A DNA stretch of 64,000 bases from a virus: positions 1-64,000 of the IMG/VR virus record IMGVR_UViG_3300047478_000258; one strand, given 5' to 3'. The position numbers and the translations under genes were made by a program. How positions within the stretch are numbered: the stretch's first letter is position 1; every line of letters starts with the position of its first letter. The notes below the pieces were generated by a model, which was not told the origin of the DNA, searched no databases, and saw only the letters and a list, made by a program, of their open reading frames with translations. Positions 34,239 to 43,174 of the stretch are shown piece by piece.

Positions 34239-36383
34239 ATGGCTACTATTACACATAAAAAAGTAAATGAAACTCCAGATGATTTAACCCTACTCCCGTT
34301 AGAAAACTGGGTTTTCCCTTCTGATTGGAATGACCCTCACGATATTACTCTTGGGGCAGACGAGAACTTTCTGACAGATGCACAGGTATCTGCTTTACAT
34401 ACTCAGGGAACTGATGCTGGATTAGATACAGGTGGAGGTCATGCTGTAACTGCAGAAACTATAGTACATCATATAGCAGAAACTACAACAGCTCATGGTG
34501 GGATACCTTCTATAGCTGGTCTACTTGATGAAACAGCTCATGATATTTTGGATCATACAGGCCTTACTGGGGTTATCGCTTATACCCATCCTACAGGAGC
34601 AGGAAATCTTCATGTTCCTACTTCAGTAACCACTACAGATACAGGAAAGGTTCTTACAGCAGGAGCTACAGCTGGTGATCTGAGTTGGGTAAGTGCTGGT
34701 GGTCATACACAAGGTACTGATACTGGGTTAGACACTGGAGGGAGCCATGCTGTTACAGCTGAAACTATTGTTCACCATATAGCAGAAACTAGCTCTGCTC
34801 ACGGTGGAATCCCATCTATTGCTGGGTTACTTGATGAGTCAGCACATGATGGACTTGACCACACTGGTCTTACAGGTGTTCCTGCTGCTTACACTCATCC
34901 AACAGGGACAGGCAATCTTCATGTTCCTACATTTACAAATACTGTAGATACAGGAAAAGTATTAACTGCTGGAGCTACAAATACTGATCTATCTTGGGTA
35001 GCTCTTGCAGCTGGTCATACCCAAGGAACTGATACAGGTCTTGATACTGGTGGTGGTCATGCAGTTACTGCCGAGACAATAGTGCATCATATAGATAATG
35101 TAACTACTGCTCATAACATGGATGATTATCTTGAAGGTAAGAAGGATAAGCATGGCTGGAATATTCATCCTCCAGTTAAGACTGAACTCAGTATAGCCAA
35201 GCCTGTAGCAAATTGGATCTTTACTCTTGATTGTGGTGCTTCATTTGAATACTATGTTAATGGAGTAGAGGTTATAGTTACAGGAACTAAGACCTACGAT
35301 CTTGGAACTACTCCAACTGCTAATACTGCCTTACACTACCTATTCTTTGATGATGTTACAGGAACTATTAAACATAGAGAAACAGCATGGAACTTATACA
35401 CAGAAGTTCCTATATGCACCTGTTTCTTTAACGGAACTACTTGGGCAATAACAGAAGAGAGGCATTATGCAATTAGAGATAGAAGCTGGCATCTCTGGGC
35501 ACATCAGACTATAGGATCAAGACTCGGTAGTTTGACTGACTTCGCCATGACTCTCCCATCTATTGCTACTCCTAATGATATTAATATAGCAGGTGGAACT
35601 CTTTATGATGAAGACTTAGAGAATACTCCAAGTGCATCTACGGGAGTAAGACTTTGGTATAAGACTGCTGTAGATTCATGGAGTTTTGTGGATTCTACAA
35701 CTACTCCTTATGAAACTACAGTTAAATTTACCAATGATGCTTATACTCAAACAGATGTAGGAGCTGCTAAGTTTATTAATCAGTGGTGGTATGCTACTCC
35801 TGATATTGATTATCCTATATATGTTTTTAGAGAAAAAGTTACAGCTGAATATAATACAGTAGCACTTGCAAGAGCAGTAACTCCTCCATCCCTTGCATCT
35901 CTTGGATTTACTGGTAGTGCAGAAGTTAAGTTACTCTATAGGTTAATCTGGAAGGGTGATGATACTCTTCAGGAAATAACTGACTATAGGGCATCTTCTC
36001 CTATAGCTGGTGGTGCTACTGGAACCTCAAGTGCAGCAGCTACTTCATATTCTCCAACTGCTCCTGAGACAGTTGTTACAGTTCAAGGTGCATTAGATAA
36101 CAGACCTAACTACAATGTCCTTGGAGCATTATCTACAGGGTTCTTAAAAGTAGCTACAACTACAGGTGCTCTGACTTCTGATACTACAGTATATGCTCCA
36201 TTAGCTTCTCCTGTTCATACAGGAGTAGTTGAAACACCAGCTATTAAAATAACAACTGGAGCAGGTTTAGCTAAGATATTAACATCAGATGCTGATGGAG
36301 ATGCAACGTGGGAAACTCCTGCAGTAGCAGCACCATCTACAGGATCAACATTATATGTCTATAACTTCAATGGAGGCTATTAA
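34239..36383 (+). CDS. Tail fibre or appendage protein with tandem repeats, 714 aa
   Basis: SD AGGAG. Three tandem repeats of about 103 aa begin at residues 54, 156 and 260 (each with HTQGTD, TGG-x-HAVTAETIVHHI, THPTG-x-GNLHVPT, KVLTAGAT), then a beta-rich receptor-binding-like region and a C-terminal Ala/Thr-rich part. The repeats give length to a fibre; copies 1 and 2 are complete, copy 3 is cut short. The repeats diverge in codon use (as expected for old duplications). Confidence 0.75.
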   Translation: MATITHKKVNETPDDLTLLPLENWVFPSDWNDPHDITLGADENFLTDAQVSALHTQGTDAGLDTGGGHAVTAETIVHHIAETTTAHGGIPSIAGLLDETAHDILDHTGLTGVIAYTHPTGAGNLHVPTSVTTTDTGKVLTAGATAGDLSWVSAGGHTQGTDTGLDTGGSHAVTAETIVHHIAETSSAHGGIPSIAGLLDESAHDGLDHTGLTGVPAAYTHPTGTGNLHVPTFTNTVDTGKVLTAGATNTDLSWVALAAGHTQGTDTGLDTGGGHAVTAETIVHHIDNVTTAHNMDDYLEGKKDKHGWNIHPPVKTELSIAKPVANWIFTLDCGASFEYYVNGVEVIVTGTKTYDLGTTPTANTALHYLFFDDVTGTIKHRETAWNLYTEVPICTCFFNGTTWAITEERHYAIRDRSWHLWAHQTIGSRLGSLTDFAMTLPSIATPNDINIAGGTLYDEDLENTPSASTGVRLWYKTAVDSWSFVDSTTTPYETTVKFTNDAYTQTDVGAAKFINQWWYATPDIDYPIYVFREKVTAEYNTVALARAVTPPSLASLGFTGSAEVKLLYRLIWKGDDTLQEITDYRASSPIAGGATGTSSAAATSYSPTAPETVVTVQGALDNRPNYNVLGALSTGFLKVATTTGALTSDTTVYAPLASPVHTGVVETPAIKITTGAGLAKILTSDADGDATWETPAVAAPSTGSTLYVYNFNGGY

Positions 36384-36385
36384 TT

Positions 36386-36841
36386 ATGGCAACTAACACA
36401 ACACCTGTATTTCCACTTACTCCTTATATAGCTATTGCAGATCTTTCTGCAGCTTCAGCGGCAACATCAAGAGTTCCGACTGCGACTGCAAGTATGACAG
36501 CTTCTGCTGTATATGGTATTGCACTTGGAACAGCAGCTCCTACAGCAGGTAGAAGGATTGATAAGATAGTAGTGAAAGGATGTGCAACAGCTATTAATGG
36601 AGCAACTACAGCTGGGACAGTTATTATCTGGCTGGATAACGCCACAACATCCTTTCCTATCTGTGAAATCTTAACTCCTGTAGTTACTCCATCAGCTTCA
36701 GTAGCGAGTATAGAAGTTGAGAGGACATTTACAGACTTTGTAATCCCAAGTGGGTATAAACTTTGGGCATCTACAACTATAGCAGGTGCATCTGCAGCTC
36801 ATGCACTTACTGTATATGCCTTCTGTGGCAACTTCGAGTAA
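36386..36841 (+). CDS. Structural protein, 151 aa
   Basis: Starts 2 bp after the fibre gene. Ala/Thr-rich beta protein without Cys clusters; composition like other virion proteins here. Probably a fibre or head-surface component. Confidence 0.6.
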   Translation: MATNTTPVFPLTPYIAIADLSAASAATSRVPTATASMTASAVYGIALGTAAPTAGRRIDKIVVKGCATAINGATTAGTVIIWLDNATTSFPICEILTPVVTPSASVASIEVERTFTDFVIPSGYKLWASTTIAGASAAHALTVYAFCGNFE

Positions 36842-36850
36842 GGAGATACT

Positions 36851-37246
36851 ATGTTTAATACTTTTCCAAAAAGACCTGTATTAGTATTAAGTCTTTATAG
36901 ATCTTTAGACTTAGGAGTAGTAACTGGAGTATATACAGCTGACTTTAATAAGTCCTTATTCATAAAGGTAACTACTGGGGCAGCTGCAGCTACAGTTAAT
37001 ATTCCTGATTGGAAAGGTGATGGAATTGTAAGTGCTTGGCTCTATATAACTCAAGGAGCAACTGCAAGAATACAGACTTTAGGAGCAGCAACTACAGGTA
37101 TGAATAATATTATATCTTCTGGTGGGCTTATGTCAGCTGGTGATGCTCTTCCTAATAGTGGATTAGGAACAGTTGATGCTTTTGAATTTACTTGGACTGG
37201 AACAAAGTGGTTTCCTACTAATGCTTTGTTCGACATAAAGGCATAG
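36851..37246 (+). CDS. Structural protein, 131 aa
   Basis: SD AAGGAGAT. Beta-rich with Gly/Thr; TWTGTKWFPTNALFDI at the end recalls fibre-tip modules. Probably a receptor-binding or fibre subunit by position. Confidence 0.6.
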   Translation: MFNTFPKRPVLVLSLYRSLDLGVVTGVYTADFNKSLFIKVTTGAAAATVNIPDWKGDGIVSAWLYITQGATARIQTLGAATTGMNNIISSGGLMSAGDALPNSGLGTVDAFEFTWTGTKWFPTNALFDIKA

Positions 37247-37247
37247 T

Positions 37248-37928
37248 ATGATTTGGCATCCTAATTTAGTATTTTGGTTAAGAGGTGAAAGTAGTCTTAC
37301 TGATTCCAAAGCAGGATTAGTTGGTACTACTAGAGGAACTGGTGCAGTAGCCTATGACACAGGAATATTTGGTGCAGGAATAAAGTTTAATGGTACTAAC
37401 TGGTTTAATTATGCTTCAAGTAAAACTACCCTTGATTTTACACAGAAAACAGGAATTGGCACAATTTCATTTTTTAGGAAATCTGCTGTGCAGACTGCGT
37501 CATATGGTGGTTATACTTTTTCAACTACTAAAGATGGTGGAACTTATGGATTCTGGATTTGTCAGTATCCTGGTGCTTATCTTATGATGTTCATTCTCCA
37601 AGGTGCAGGAACAAGATTAATTTATAATGAGGTTACTATTGATAATAATGTATGGACTCATTGTGCTTGGTCTTTCAATAAGGCTGCGGATGTATGTGTA
37701 GGATATAAAAATGGGATTGCGTATAATTCAGGTTCAATGTCGGCATGGAGTACTACAGCGAATACATCTCAGTATGAACTTACTTCTGGAAATAATCCAG
37801 ACCAGAATAATTATGAACGAGTGGTAAATAATTCAATGATAGATGACATTAGAGTTTATAATATAGCTCTTCCAGCATCTGATATTATAAGACTATCAAG
37901 AGGATTTGATCCCCTAACGAGAAGTTAA
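37248..37928 (+). CDS. LamG-like (concanavalin-fold) domain protein, 226 aa
   Basis: Starts one base after the preceding stop. Pattern LVFWLRGES, GIFGAGIKFNGTNW, TISFFRK, WTHCAWSFNK, MIDDIRVYNIALP fits LamG/jelly-roll domains (Laminin_G_3 type). Such modules bind sugars in fibre tips, so host recognition is likely. Confidence 0.72.
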   Translation: MIWHPNLVFWLRGESSLTDSKAGLVGTTRGTGAVAYDTGIFGAGIKFNGTNWFNYASSKTTLDFTQKTGIGTISFFRKSAVQTASYGGYTFSTTKDGGTYGFWICQYPGAYLMMFILQGAGTRLIYNEVTIDNNVWTHCAWSFNKAADVCVGYKNGIAYNSGSMSAWSTTANTSQYELTSGNNPDQNNYERVVNNSMIDDIRVYNIALPASDIIRLSRGFDPLTRS

Positions 37929-37941
37929 AGGAGGAAGTAAA

Positions 37942-38172
37942 ATGAGCTTTCAGCCTAATACTTTTCAGCATAATGCATTCCAGACTGGGTTAAACCTTAT
38001 TCTTAGGGGGACAAGGGAATTCTTCCTTACTATAAAAAGAAGTATGTCTGATGTTTTATCTATAGAGAATACTTTCTCTGGGACTGTTTCTATTAATCGT
38101 AGTATGTTTAGCATACTTCCAATAATAAGGACAGTTTCAGATATCCTTACCATAAAAAGGAGTAACAAATGA
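37942..38172 (+). CDS. Small structural protein, 76 aa
   Basis: SD AAAGGAGG. Short repeats (SxxxILxIxRxxS pattern) with beta propensity; unknown. Four-base overlap with the next gene. Confidence 0.55.
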   Translation: MSFQPNTFQHNAFQTGLNLILRGTREFFLTIKRSMSDVLSIENTFSGTVSINRSMFSILPIIRTVSDILTIKRSNK

Positions 38173-38522
38173 CTAAAGACCCTATTTTCGTAAATGATTG
38201 GGGGCATCTCTTAAAAGTAACTATAGAGGAGAATGGAGATATAGTTGATGTAAGTACAGCTACTGCTAAAGTAATTATTCTTAAAAGTCCCTCTGGTGTA
38301 TCTAAAACACGCACTGCCAGCTTTTTCACCAATGGAGTAGATGGGATTATTACTTATAGAACTATAGATACAACTCCTGCAGTAGTGGGACCACCAGCGG
38401 TAGCTGAAATTCCTGCTGATCTGGATGAAGTAGGAGAGTGGGAGATTCAAGGTAAAGTTACTTTTTCTACAGGTAAGTTTCATACCTCAAGAGGAAAGTT
38501 TACTGTTTACAGTCATAACTAG
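38169..38522 (+). CDS. Beta-sandwich structural protein, 117 aa
   Basis: FVNDWGHLLKVTIEENGDIVDVSTAT then a strand-rich body resembles BppU/baseplate N-terminal sandwich modules and phage domains of that sort. Function: fibre attachment or appendage, by context. Confidence 0.6.
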   Translation: MTKDPIFVNDWGHLLKVTIEENGDIVDVSTATAKVIILKSPSGVSKTRTASFFTNGVDGIITYRTIDTTPAVVGPPAVAEIPADLDEVGEWEIQGKVTFSTGKFHTSRGKFTVYSHN

Positions 38523-38600
38523 ATTTGACTAAAGATCTTTGAAAATATAGGCTTTATATAGAAGGATACTTGCAGAGCAAGCCCTTCGTTCACTGTTTGT

Positions 38601-38620
38601 ATACAGTGAAAACGTTTTCA
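38601..38620. promoter_or_regulatory. Gap with small inverted repeats before scaffold gene
   Basis: The 136-bp gap (38523-38658) holds CACTGT-ttgtat-ACAGTG (38591-38608, overlapping palindrome copy 17) and CTTGC-aga-GCAAG. No clear promoter; TTGACT at 38525 lacks a well-spaced -10. Confidence 0.35.
38607..38620. repeat. Dispersed palindrome copy 17 (intergenic)
   Basis: Exact TGAAAACGTTTTCA in the 136-bp gap before the scaffold gene, overlapping the right arm of another inverted repeat. Confidence 0.95.
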
Positions 38621-38658
38621 GACATATGGACACTCGTAATGAGCCCATAGGAGGTTAG

Positions 38659-39597
38659 ATGTCGATACCAAAAGCAGTAGAAGAACAAGAGAGAATAGCA
38701 GAGGAAATGATGAAAAATTTCCAAGCTGGAGACTTACAACCAGGAGCAGCAGATACGGAAACCCCGCCTGTAGAAGAGATTCCTGCTGAAGAGCCCAGTC
38801 CTACAGAAGTACAACCTTCACCAGATCGTACTGAAACCCTTGAATATTGGAGGCAAAGAGCCTCTACTATAGAGGGAAAGTACAATGCAGAAACAGTAAG
38901 AGCACTTAATGAGCTTTCAAACTACAGAGGAGAGAATGCTGAACTTAAAACTCAGATTCTTGAACTCAAATCCCAAATGATAGCCTTCCAGAATACACTC
39001 CCCAAACAGGAAACTCCTAAGAGCCCTGATTTAGAGTGGATGGAAGAACAATCTGCTTCTTTTATACCAGGTGTCAAATCTCTAATTGATATGGAATTAG
39101 AGAAGAGGATGCTTGAGATAGATAAGAAGATAGGGACTGTAGCAGAAAGAGCCCAGAAAGCAGAGGCTAACACCTTTTTCACAGATCTTTCAGGAAAAGT
39201 ATCTGACTGGAAAGTTATCAATGACAATAAAGAGTTCATTGATTGGCTTTCCCAGAGAGATAAATACTCTGCAAGACCCAAGTTAGACCTCCTTAGAGAT
39301 GCTGTTTCTCGTCAGGATTTGGAAACAACAGCTTCCTTCTTCACGGACTGGAAGGAATCCCTCGGAAAACAGGCTCAAGATACGGGTAAACCTAAACCCA
39401 ATATTGATAAGTTTGCATCTCCATCAAAACCAACAGGAGGAGCTGCTAAACCTAAAGAGACAGATCCTGTTTCCAGAGATTTCATCAAGAAATTCTACGA
39501 AGATTCTACCAAAGGTAAGTATCGTGGAAGAGAAGAAGAGGCTAAAAAGATAGAAGAAAGCATCAATTTAGCCCTCTCTGAGGGTAAAATCTATTAA
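38659..39597 (+). CDS. Scaffolding protein candidate, 312 aa
   Basis: SD AGGAGG. Acidic Pro-rich N-terminus, helical/coiled-coil middle (about residues 90-220), Pro/Lys-rich linker and basic, helical C-terminus: the usual design of scaffolds, placed just before the capsid gene. Ends LSEGKIY. Confidence 0.72.
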   Translation: MSIPKAVEEQERIAEEMMKNFQAGDLQPGAADTETPPVEEIPAEEPSPTEVQPSPDRTETLEYWRQRASTIEGKYNAETVRALNELSNYRGENAELKTQILELKSQMIAFQNTLPKQETPKSPDLEWMEEQSASFIPGVKSLIDMELEKRMLEIDKKIGTVAERAQKAEANTFFTDLSGKVSDWKVINDNKEFIDWLSQRDKYSARPKLDLLRDAVSRQDLETTASFFTDWKESLGKQAQDTGKPKPNIDKFASPSKPTGGAAKPKETDPVSRDFIKKFYEDSTKGKYRGREEEAKKIEESINLALSEGKIY

Positions 39598-39612
39598 CAG
39601 GAGGATTCACAA

Positions 39613-40551
39613 ATGGCATTTCCAAGAGTAGGTGGGCATCCAGATTATACAGGTTCAGGAGCTAGTAGGTTTATTCCTGAAATATGGTCAGGGAAACTAA
39701 ATAAGAAGTTCTACGCAACTTCAGTTGTTCCTTCACTTTGCAACACAGACTATGAGGGTGAGATTAAGGCTCATGGTGATAAAGTCATCATCCGTCAGAT
39801 TCCTACCCTTAACATCCGTACCTACAATAAAGGTATGGCTCTTAACTATGAACGCCCTGAGAGCACAACTGTTGAGCTCTTGATTGACAAGGGCAAGTAC
39901 TTCGCTTTCACCATTGACCATGTTGACAAGTTCCAGTCTGACCTGTCTCTCATGGATATGTGGTCAAGTGATGCTGCAGAGCAGATGAAGATCAGTGTTG
40001 ATACTGATGTTCTTGCAGACCTCATTGATGATGGTCACGCAAGCAACCTCGGTGCAACTGCTGGTGCAATCTCTGCTAATATCAACCTTGGTACTTTTGC
40101 AGGAAGCTCTGTCCCTATCTCCAAGATAAACATCGTTGATAACCTTGTAGGTCTTGGTCAGGTTCTTGATGAGCAGAACGTTCCTGAGAATGACCGCTGG
40201 GTTGTTATCCCTGCATGGGCAGCAACCAGGATCAAGACATCTGATCTTAAAGATGCCTCCCTCTCTGGTGACGGAACTTCAATGCTCCGTAATGGTAGGA
40301 TTGGAAGGATTGACAGGTTCACCCTGTACAGCTCCAACCTCCTGTATACTGCCAATGATGGCAATGCTGTAAAGAGCTGGGGTATTCTCTTTGGTCAGAA
40401 GACTGCTCTCACATGGGCTTCTCAGATTACAGAGACAGAGACCCTCAAGGCTGAGTCAACTTTTGGTGACCTTGTCCGTGGATTGAATGTCTACGGTTAC
40501 AAAGTTATCAAGCCTGAATCTCTCGGTATGTTGGTAGGTAGCCCTGCCTAA
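39613..40551 (+). CDS. Major capsid protein
   Basis: 312 aa. SD AGGAGGA. Segments typical of coat proteins in P22/N4-like podoviruses: an N-terminal region with EIWSGKLNKKFYATSVVP, KAHGDKVIIRQIPTLNIRTYNKG, and a C-terminal RGLNVYGYKVIKPESL strand before the end. Codon choice (more C-ending codons, e.g. AAC, GAC, CGC) fits the most highly expressed gene. HK97 fold is inferred. Confidence 0.8.
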   Translation: MAFPRVGGHPDYTGSGASRFIPEIWSGKLNKKFYATSVVPSLCNTDYEGEIKAHGDKVIIRQIPTLNIRTYNKGMALNYERPESTTVELLIDKGKYFAFTIDHVDKFQSDLSLMDMWSSDAAEQMKISVDTDVLADLIDDGHASNLGATAGAISANINLGTFAGSSVPISKINIVDNLVGLGQVLDEQNVPENDRWVVIPAWAATRIKTSDLKDASLSGDGTSMLRNGRIGRIDRFTLYSSNLLYTANDGNAVKSWGILFGQKTALTWASQITETETLKAESTFGDLVRGLNVYGYKVIKPESLGMLVGSPA

Positions 40552-40760
40552 TGTTTTTAACAAGGCAGGATAGAGAAAGAGCTCTATTAATAGATAAAGC
40601 GTTGGTTGATTGGGTATCTGAGTTTAAGGTATCCAATTACCAAAAGCCTCTTACTTCTACTATAGAGTTACTCTCTGGTTTAAGTAATGTAACAAAACAA
40701 GAGTTGCAAGACTCTAAAAATCGTATTAAGGAGGATGTAAAATGGCAGATATTGATGTAA
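40551..40760 (+). CDS. Hypothetical helical protein, 69 aa
   Basis: One-base overlap with the capsid stop. Helical and charged; ends inside the next gene. Might aid capsid assembly, unknown. Confidence 0.58.
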   Translation: MFLTRQDRERALLIDKALVDWVSEFKVSNYQKPLTSTIELLSGLSNVTKQELQDSKNRIKEDVKWQILM

Positions 40761-41191
40761 CTGGAAGTGGTCCTCTGTTAGGGACACCTAATTGGGATGG
40801 GCAGGGAAAAGTTTATGTTCTTGCAGCTACTATTGACCTTACTGGGGATGTACTTGTTGAAAACGATGTTTATCAGTGCTTGGCTGTTCCTGCTGATACC
40901 CTAGTAATGAATGTTAAAGTGGAGATACTCACTCCTGCTGTAGGTACTACTCTCACAATGGACGTAGGTGATGGTAGTGGGGTAGATAGCTGGGATGCAA
41001 ACGTAGATGGCAAGGCAGTAGCAGGAACGTTTACTCACTCTGTAGTTGGTACAGATGCTTATGCAGCTGCTGCAGCTCAGGGTAAGTTCTACGATGCTGC
41101 TGATTCCATTGATATTGTAATGGACGTAGCAACTTCTATTACAGCTGGTCCTAAGTTCCGTATTTCAGCTCTCTGTGTAGATTACAATTAG
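40742..41191 (+). CDS. Head decoration or structural protein, 149 aa
   Basis: SD AAGGAGGATG. Beta-rich, Gly/Thr/Val/Asp-rich with acidic loops (MDVGDGSGVDSWDANVDG); typical of capsid-surface decoration proteins. Next to the capsid gene. Confidence 0.6.
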   Translation: MADIDVTGSGPLLGTPNWDGQGKVYVLAATIDLTGDVLVENDVYQCLAVPADTLVMNVKVEILTPAVGTTLTMDVGDGSGVDSWDANVDGKAVAGTFTHSVVGTDAYAAAAAQGKFYDAADSIDIVMDVATSITAGPKFRISALCVDYN

Positions 41192-41202
41192 TAGTAAAGG
41201 CA

Positions 41203-41231
41203 GAGGGGGTCAGGGCGTTGACCCGATTCCC
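41203..41231 (+). terminator. Hairpin, possible weak terminator
   Basis: AGGGGG ... CCCCCT enclosing GGGTCA-gggcgt-TGACCC in the 71-bp gap before 41263; no U-run, so processing or partial termination. Confidence 0.4.
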
Positions 41232-41262
41232 CCTCACCTAGTTCTTTGAAGGAGGACAAACT

Positions 41263-41916
41263 ATGTCCAGATATGCAGAGTTTTCATGTGATAAGTTAAT
41301 TCTTGGTGGAGCTACCCATTCTGCTAAAATAGCAGGGTCAGGATCTACAAGTATTAAAACAGAATTAGGAACTACAGCAGGAAACGCTGTTGGCTACTTC
41401 TTAAATACCACTCATACTACAGGAGATATGAGAGGAGAATATCTTCGTCTTTACTTCTCTGGTACAGGTGGTTCTGGTGAAGCTTTTAGAGCTATGTCTA
41501 CTATTAACAATAAAACAGTTGCTACTGGTGGAACTGTTAATGGTGCTCATATTTCAATAGGAACAGCTGGAGCATCAGCTGCTGTTTCAGGTGCTGCTAA
41601 TGCCTTGAGATGTACTTTTGGAATTGCTGCTGCTTCTACTACTCTTGGTGGAACCTGTTCAGTTATCCAAGTAGATACAGACATGGATACTGCCGTAACT
41701 GTACCTACAAACTTTGCTTTCATCAGGTTTACTAACACTGGAGTAAAATACCCGAAGGCTCTATTTAGAGTTCCAAATGTTGCAGCTGAGGCAACAGGTC
41801 TTTTCTGTGCTCATGTAACAGATGCTATGACACATTCTCTTCGTATTGTAAGTGAAGCAGGGACTGCTTACCATATTATGTGCACTACTACTGTTACCAA
41901 TAGGACTGTATCATAA
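41263..41916 (+). CDS. Structural protein, 217 aa
   Basis: SD AAGGAGG. Thr/Ala/Gly-rich beta protein, probably a head or neck component. No known domain recognised. One-base overlap with the next gene. Confidence 0.6.
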   Translation: MSRYAEFSCDKLILGGATHSAKIAGSGSTSIKTELGTTAGNAVGYFLNTTHTTGDMRGEYLRLYFSGTGGSGEAFRAMSTINNKTVATGGTVNGAHISIGTAGASAAVSGAANALRCTFGIAAASTTLGGTCSVIQVDTDMDTAVTVPTNFAFIRFTNTGVKYPKALFRVPNVAAEATGLFCAHVTDAMTHSLRIVSEAGTAYHIMCTTTVTNRTVS

Positions 41917-42104
41917 TGGATCTGAAAAAGGAGAAAGAGAGTCTTATAAGCCAAAGGGATAATGCCTTTGCTGTCTACCAGCAGACTATAGGAGCAATAG
42001 CTCTTATAGATGCTCTCTTAGCAGAAGAAACACCTTCTGTAACTGAAAAGGAATTTAAAGAACTGGTAGGAGCTAAAGAAGTAGAGTTTATCCCTGTAGA
42101 GTAG
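41916..42104 (+). CDS. Small coiled-coil protein, 62 aa
   Basis: MDLKKEKESLISQRDNAFAVYQQTIGA... a helix with coiled-coil potential. Coupled to the previous gene by overlap. Head-associated by context. Confidence 0.58.
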   Translation: MDLKKEKESLISQRDNAFAVYQQTIGAIALIDALLAEETPSVTEKEFKELVGAKEVEFIPVE

Positions 42105-42110
42105 TAAATA

Positions 42111-42132
42111 GAGGGGGCGTAAAAACCCCCTC
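42111..42132 (+). terminator. Hairpin, possible weak terminator
   Basis: GAGGGGG-cgtaaaaa-CCCCCTC followed by TTAAATTATCTTAAG; strong 7-bp stem, poor U-run. Lies in the 55-bp gap before 42160. Confidence 0.45.
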
Positions 42133-42159
42133 TTAAATTATCTTAAGAAGGGGGAACAA

Positions 42160-42477
42160 ATGCAAAGAATTAAGAATAAGTATCTTTTTACAGATACTGT
42201 GCAACATTTACACTCTACTCTTATGGAGAATGGCTTTGTAAGGAGTATTGTATACATCCTTCCTAACCTAACTACAGCAGTATCTGGTGTTCTTACTGTC
42301 TATGACGAGGATGGTAACTTGATTTATACCTCTGGGACTATAAATGAGAATACTTCCACTCTAGTATCAAGTTTAGCTATCCCAATAGGGGTTAATTATA
42401 CAACTACTTTTACTCTGAATGCAGCATCAGGAGCATCAGATACAGTTACTATCAATATGTATGTAGAACAGGTCTGA
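42160..42477 (+). CDS. Structural protein, 105 aa
   Basis: SD AAGGGGG before ATG 42160. Beta-rich (GVLTVYDEDGNLIYTSGTI), fold like virion beta-sandwich modules. TGA stop is palindrome copy 18. Confidence 0.6.
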   Translation: MQRIKNKYLFTDTVQHLHSTLMENGFVRSIVYILPNLTTAVSGVLTVYDEDGNLIYTSGTINENTSTLVSSLAIPIGVNYTTTFTLNAASGASDTVTINMYVEQV

Positions 42478-42488
42478 AAACGTTTTCA
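42475..42488. repeat. Dispersed palindrome copy 18 (stop codon, near SD)
   Basis: Exact TGAAAACGTTTTCA; its TGA terminates the 105-aa gene, and the SD of the adaptor gene begins 4 bp later. Confidence 0.95.
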
Positions 42489-42502
42489 CATAGGAGACAT
42501 GA

Positions 42503-43174
42503 ATGACTCTTGATGAACTTATTAATTCTGCAAGAAGCATATTGGATGATGAAGTAGGAGAAGATTCAGAGAATCTATGGTCTGACATAGAGCTCACAGA
42601 GTATATAAATGACGCTATTTATAACCTCTGCAGGAGAACTCACAGGCTTATAGTAGACTCAACAACTGCTGCTATCTGCCAGATTGCTGTAGTAGCAGGA
42701 ACTAATCTTTATACTCTTAGCCCCAGAATCCTTGAGATTCAGAAAGCAAGACTTCCTTCTACAACTAATTATGTAAGACCCGTGGCTCTTAATATCTTGG
42801 ATCAGAGACAGGGTTGGGAAGTTACTACAGGAACTCCTACTTACTATTGTTTGGATTACCAGACTGGGAGTATCATGCTTTACCCTATTCCTATAGTAAC
42901 AGAGACAATGTATCTTACTGTCTATAGATTACCTGTTACAGATCTGGTTTATACAACTGCAACAGCATCTCCTGAGATTCCTGTTCAATACCATCAAGAC
43001 CTACTTCCTTGGGTTTATTACAAAGCTTACACCAAAAATGATGTAGAAACTGCTAATAAACTTAAGTCTGCAGAGTGGAAGCAGATAGCAGATGTCCAGT
43101 ATGACAAGATCTATAGGGAATATCTCAGGAAAGTTCCTTCTCAGCCCTGCGGGACTATGTATGGTGCTCTTTAA
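42503..43174 (+). CDS. Head-tail adaptor protein, 223 aa
   Basis: SD TAGGAGA. N-terminal helix MTLDELINSARSILDDEVGED, WSDIELTEYINDAIYNLCRRTH, a middle strand region with TPTYYCLDYQTGSIMLYP, then helices (YKAYTKNDVETANKLKSAEWK): the typical layout of podovirus adaptors (gp4-like/gp6-like) sitting below portal. Confidence 0.72.
   Translation: MTLDELINSARSILDDEVGEDSENLWSDIELTEYINDAIYNLCRRTHRLIVDSTTAAICQIAVVAGTNLYTLSPRILEIQKARLPSTTNYVRPVALNILDQRQGWEVTTGTPTYYCLDYQTGSIMLYPIPIVTETMYLTVYRLPVTDLVYTTATASPEIPVQYHQDLLPWVYYKAYTKNDVETANKLKSAEWKQIADVQYDKIYREYLRKVPSQPCGTMYGAL

Noticed and set aside
38525-38551. A promoter TTGACT/TATAGG before the scaffold gene
   Set aside because: Spacer of 15 bp and poor -10; not convincing without transcript data.
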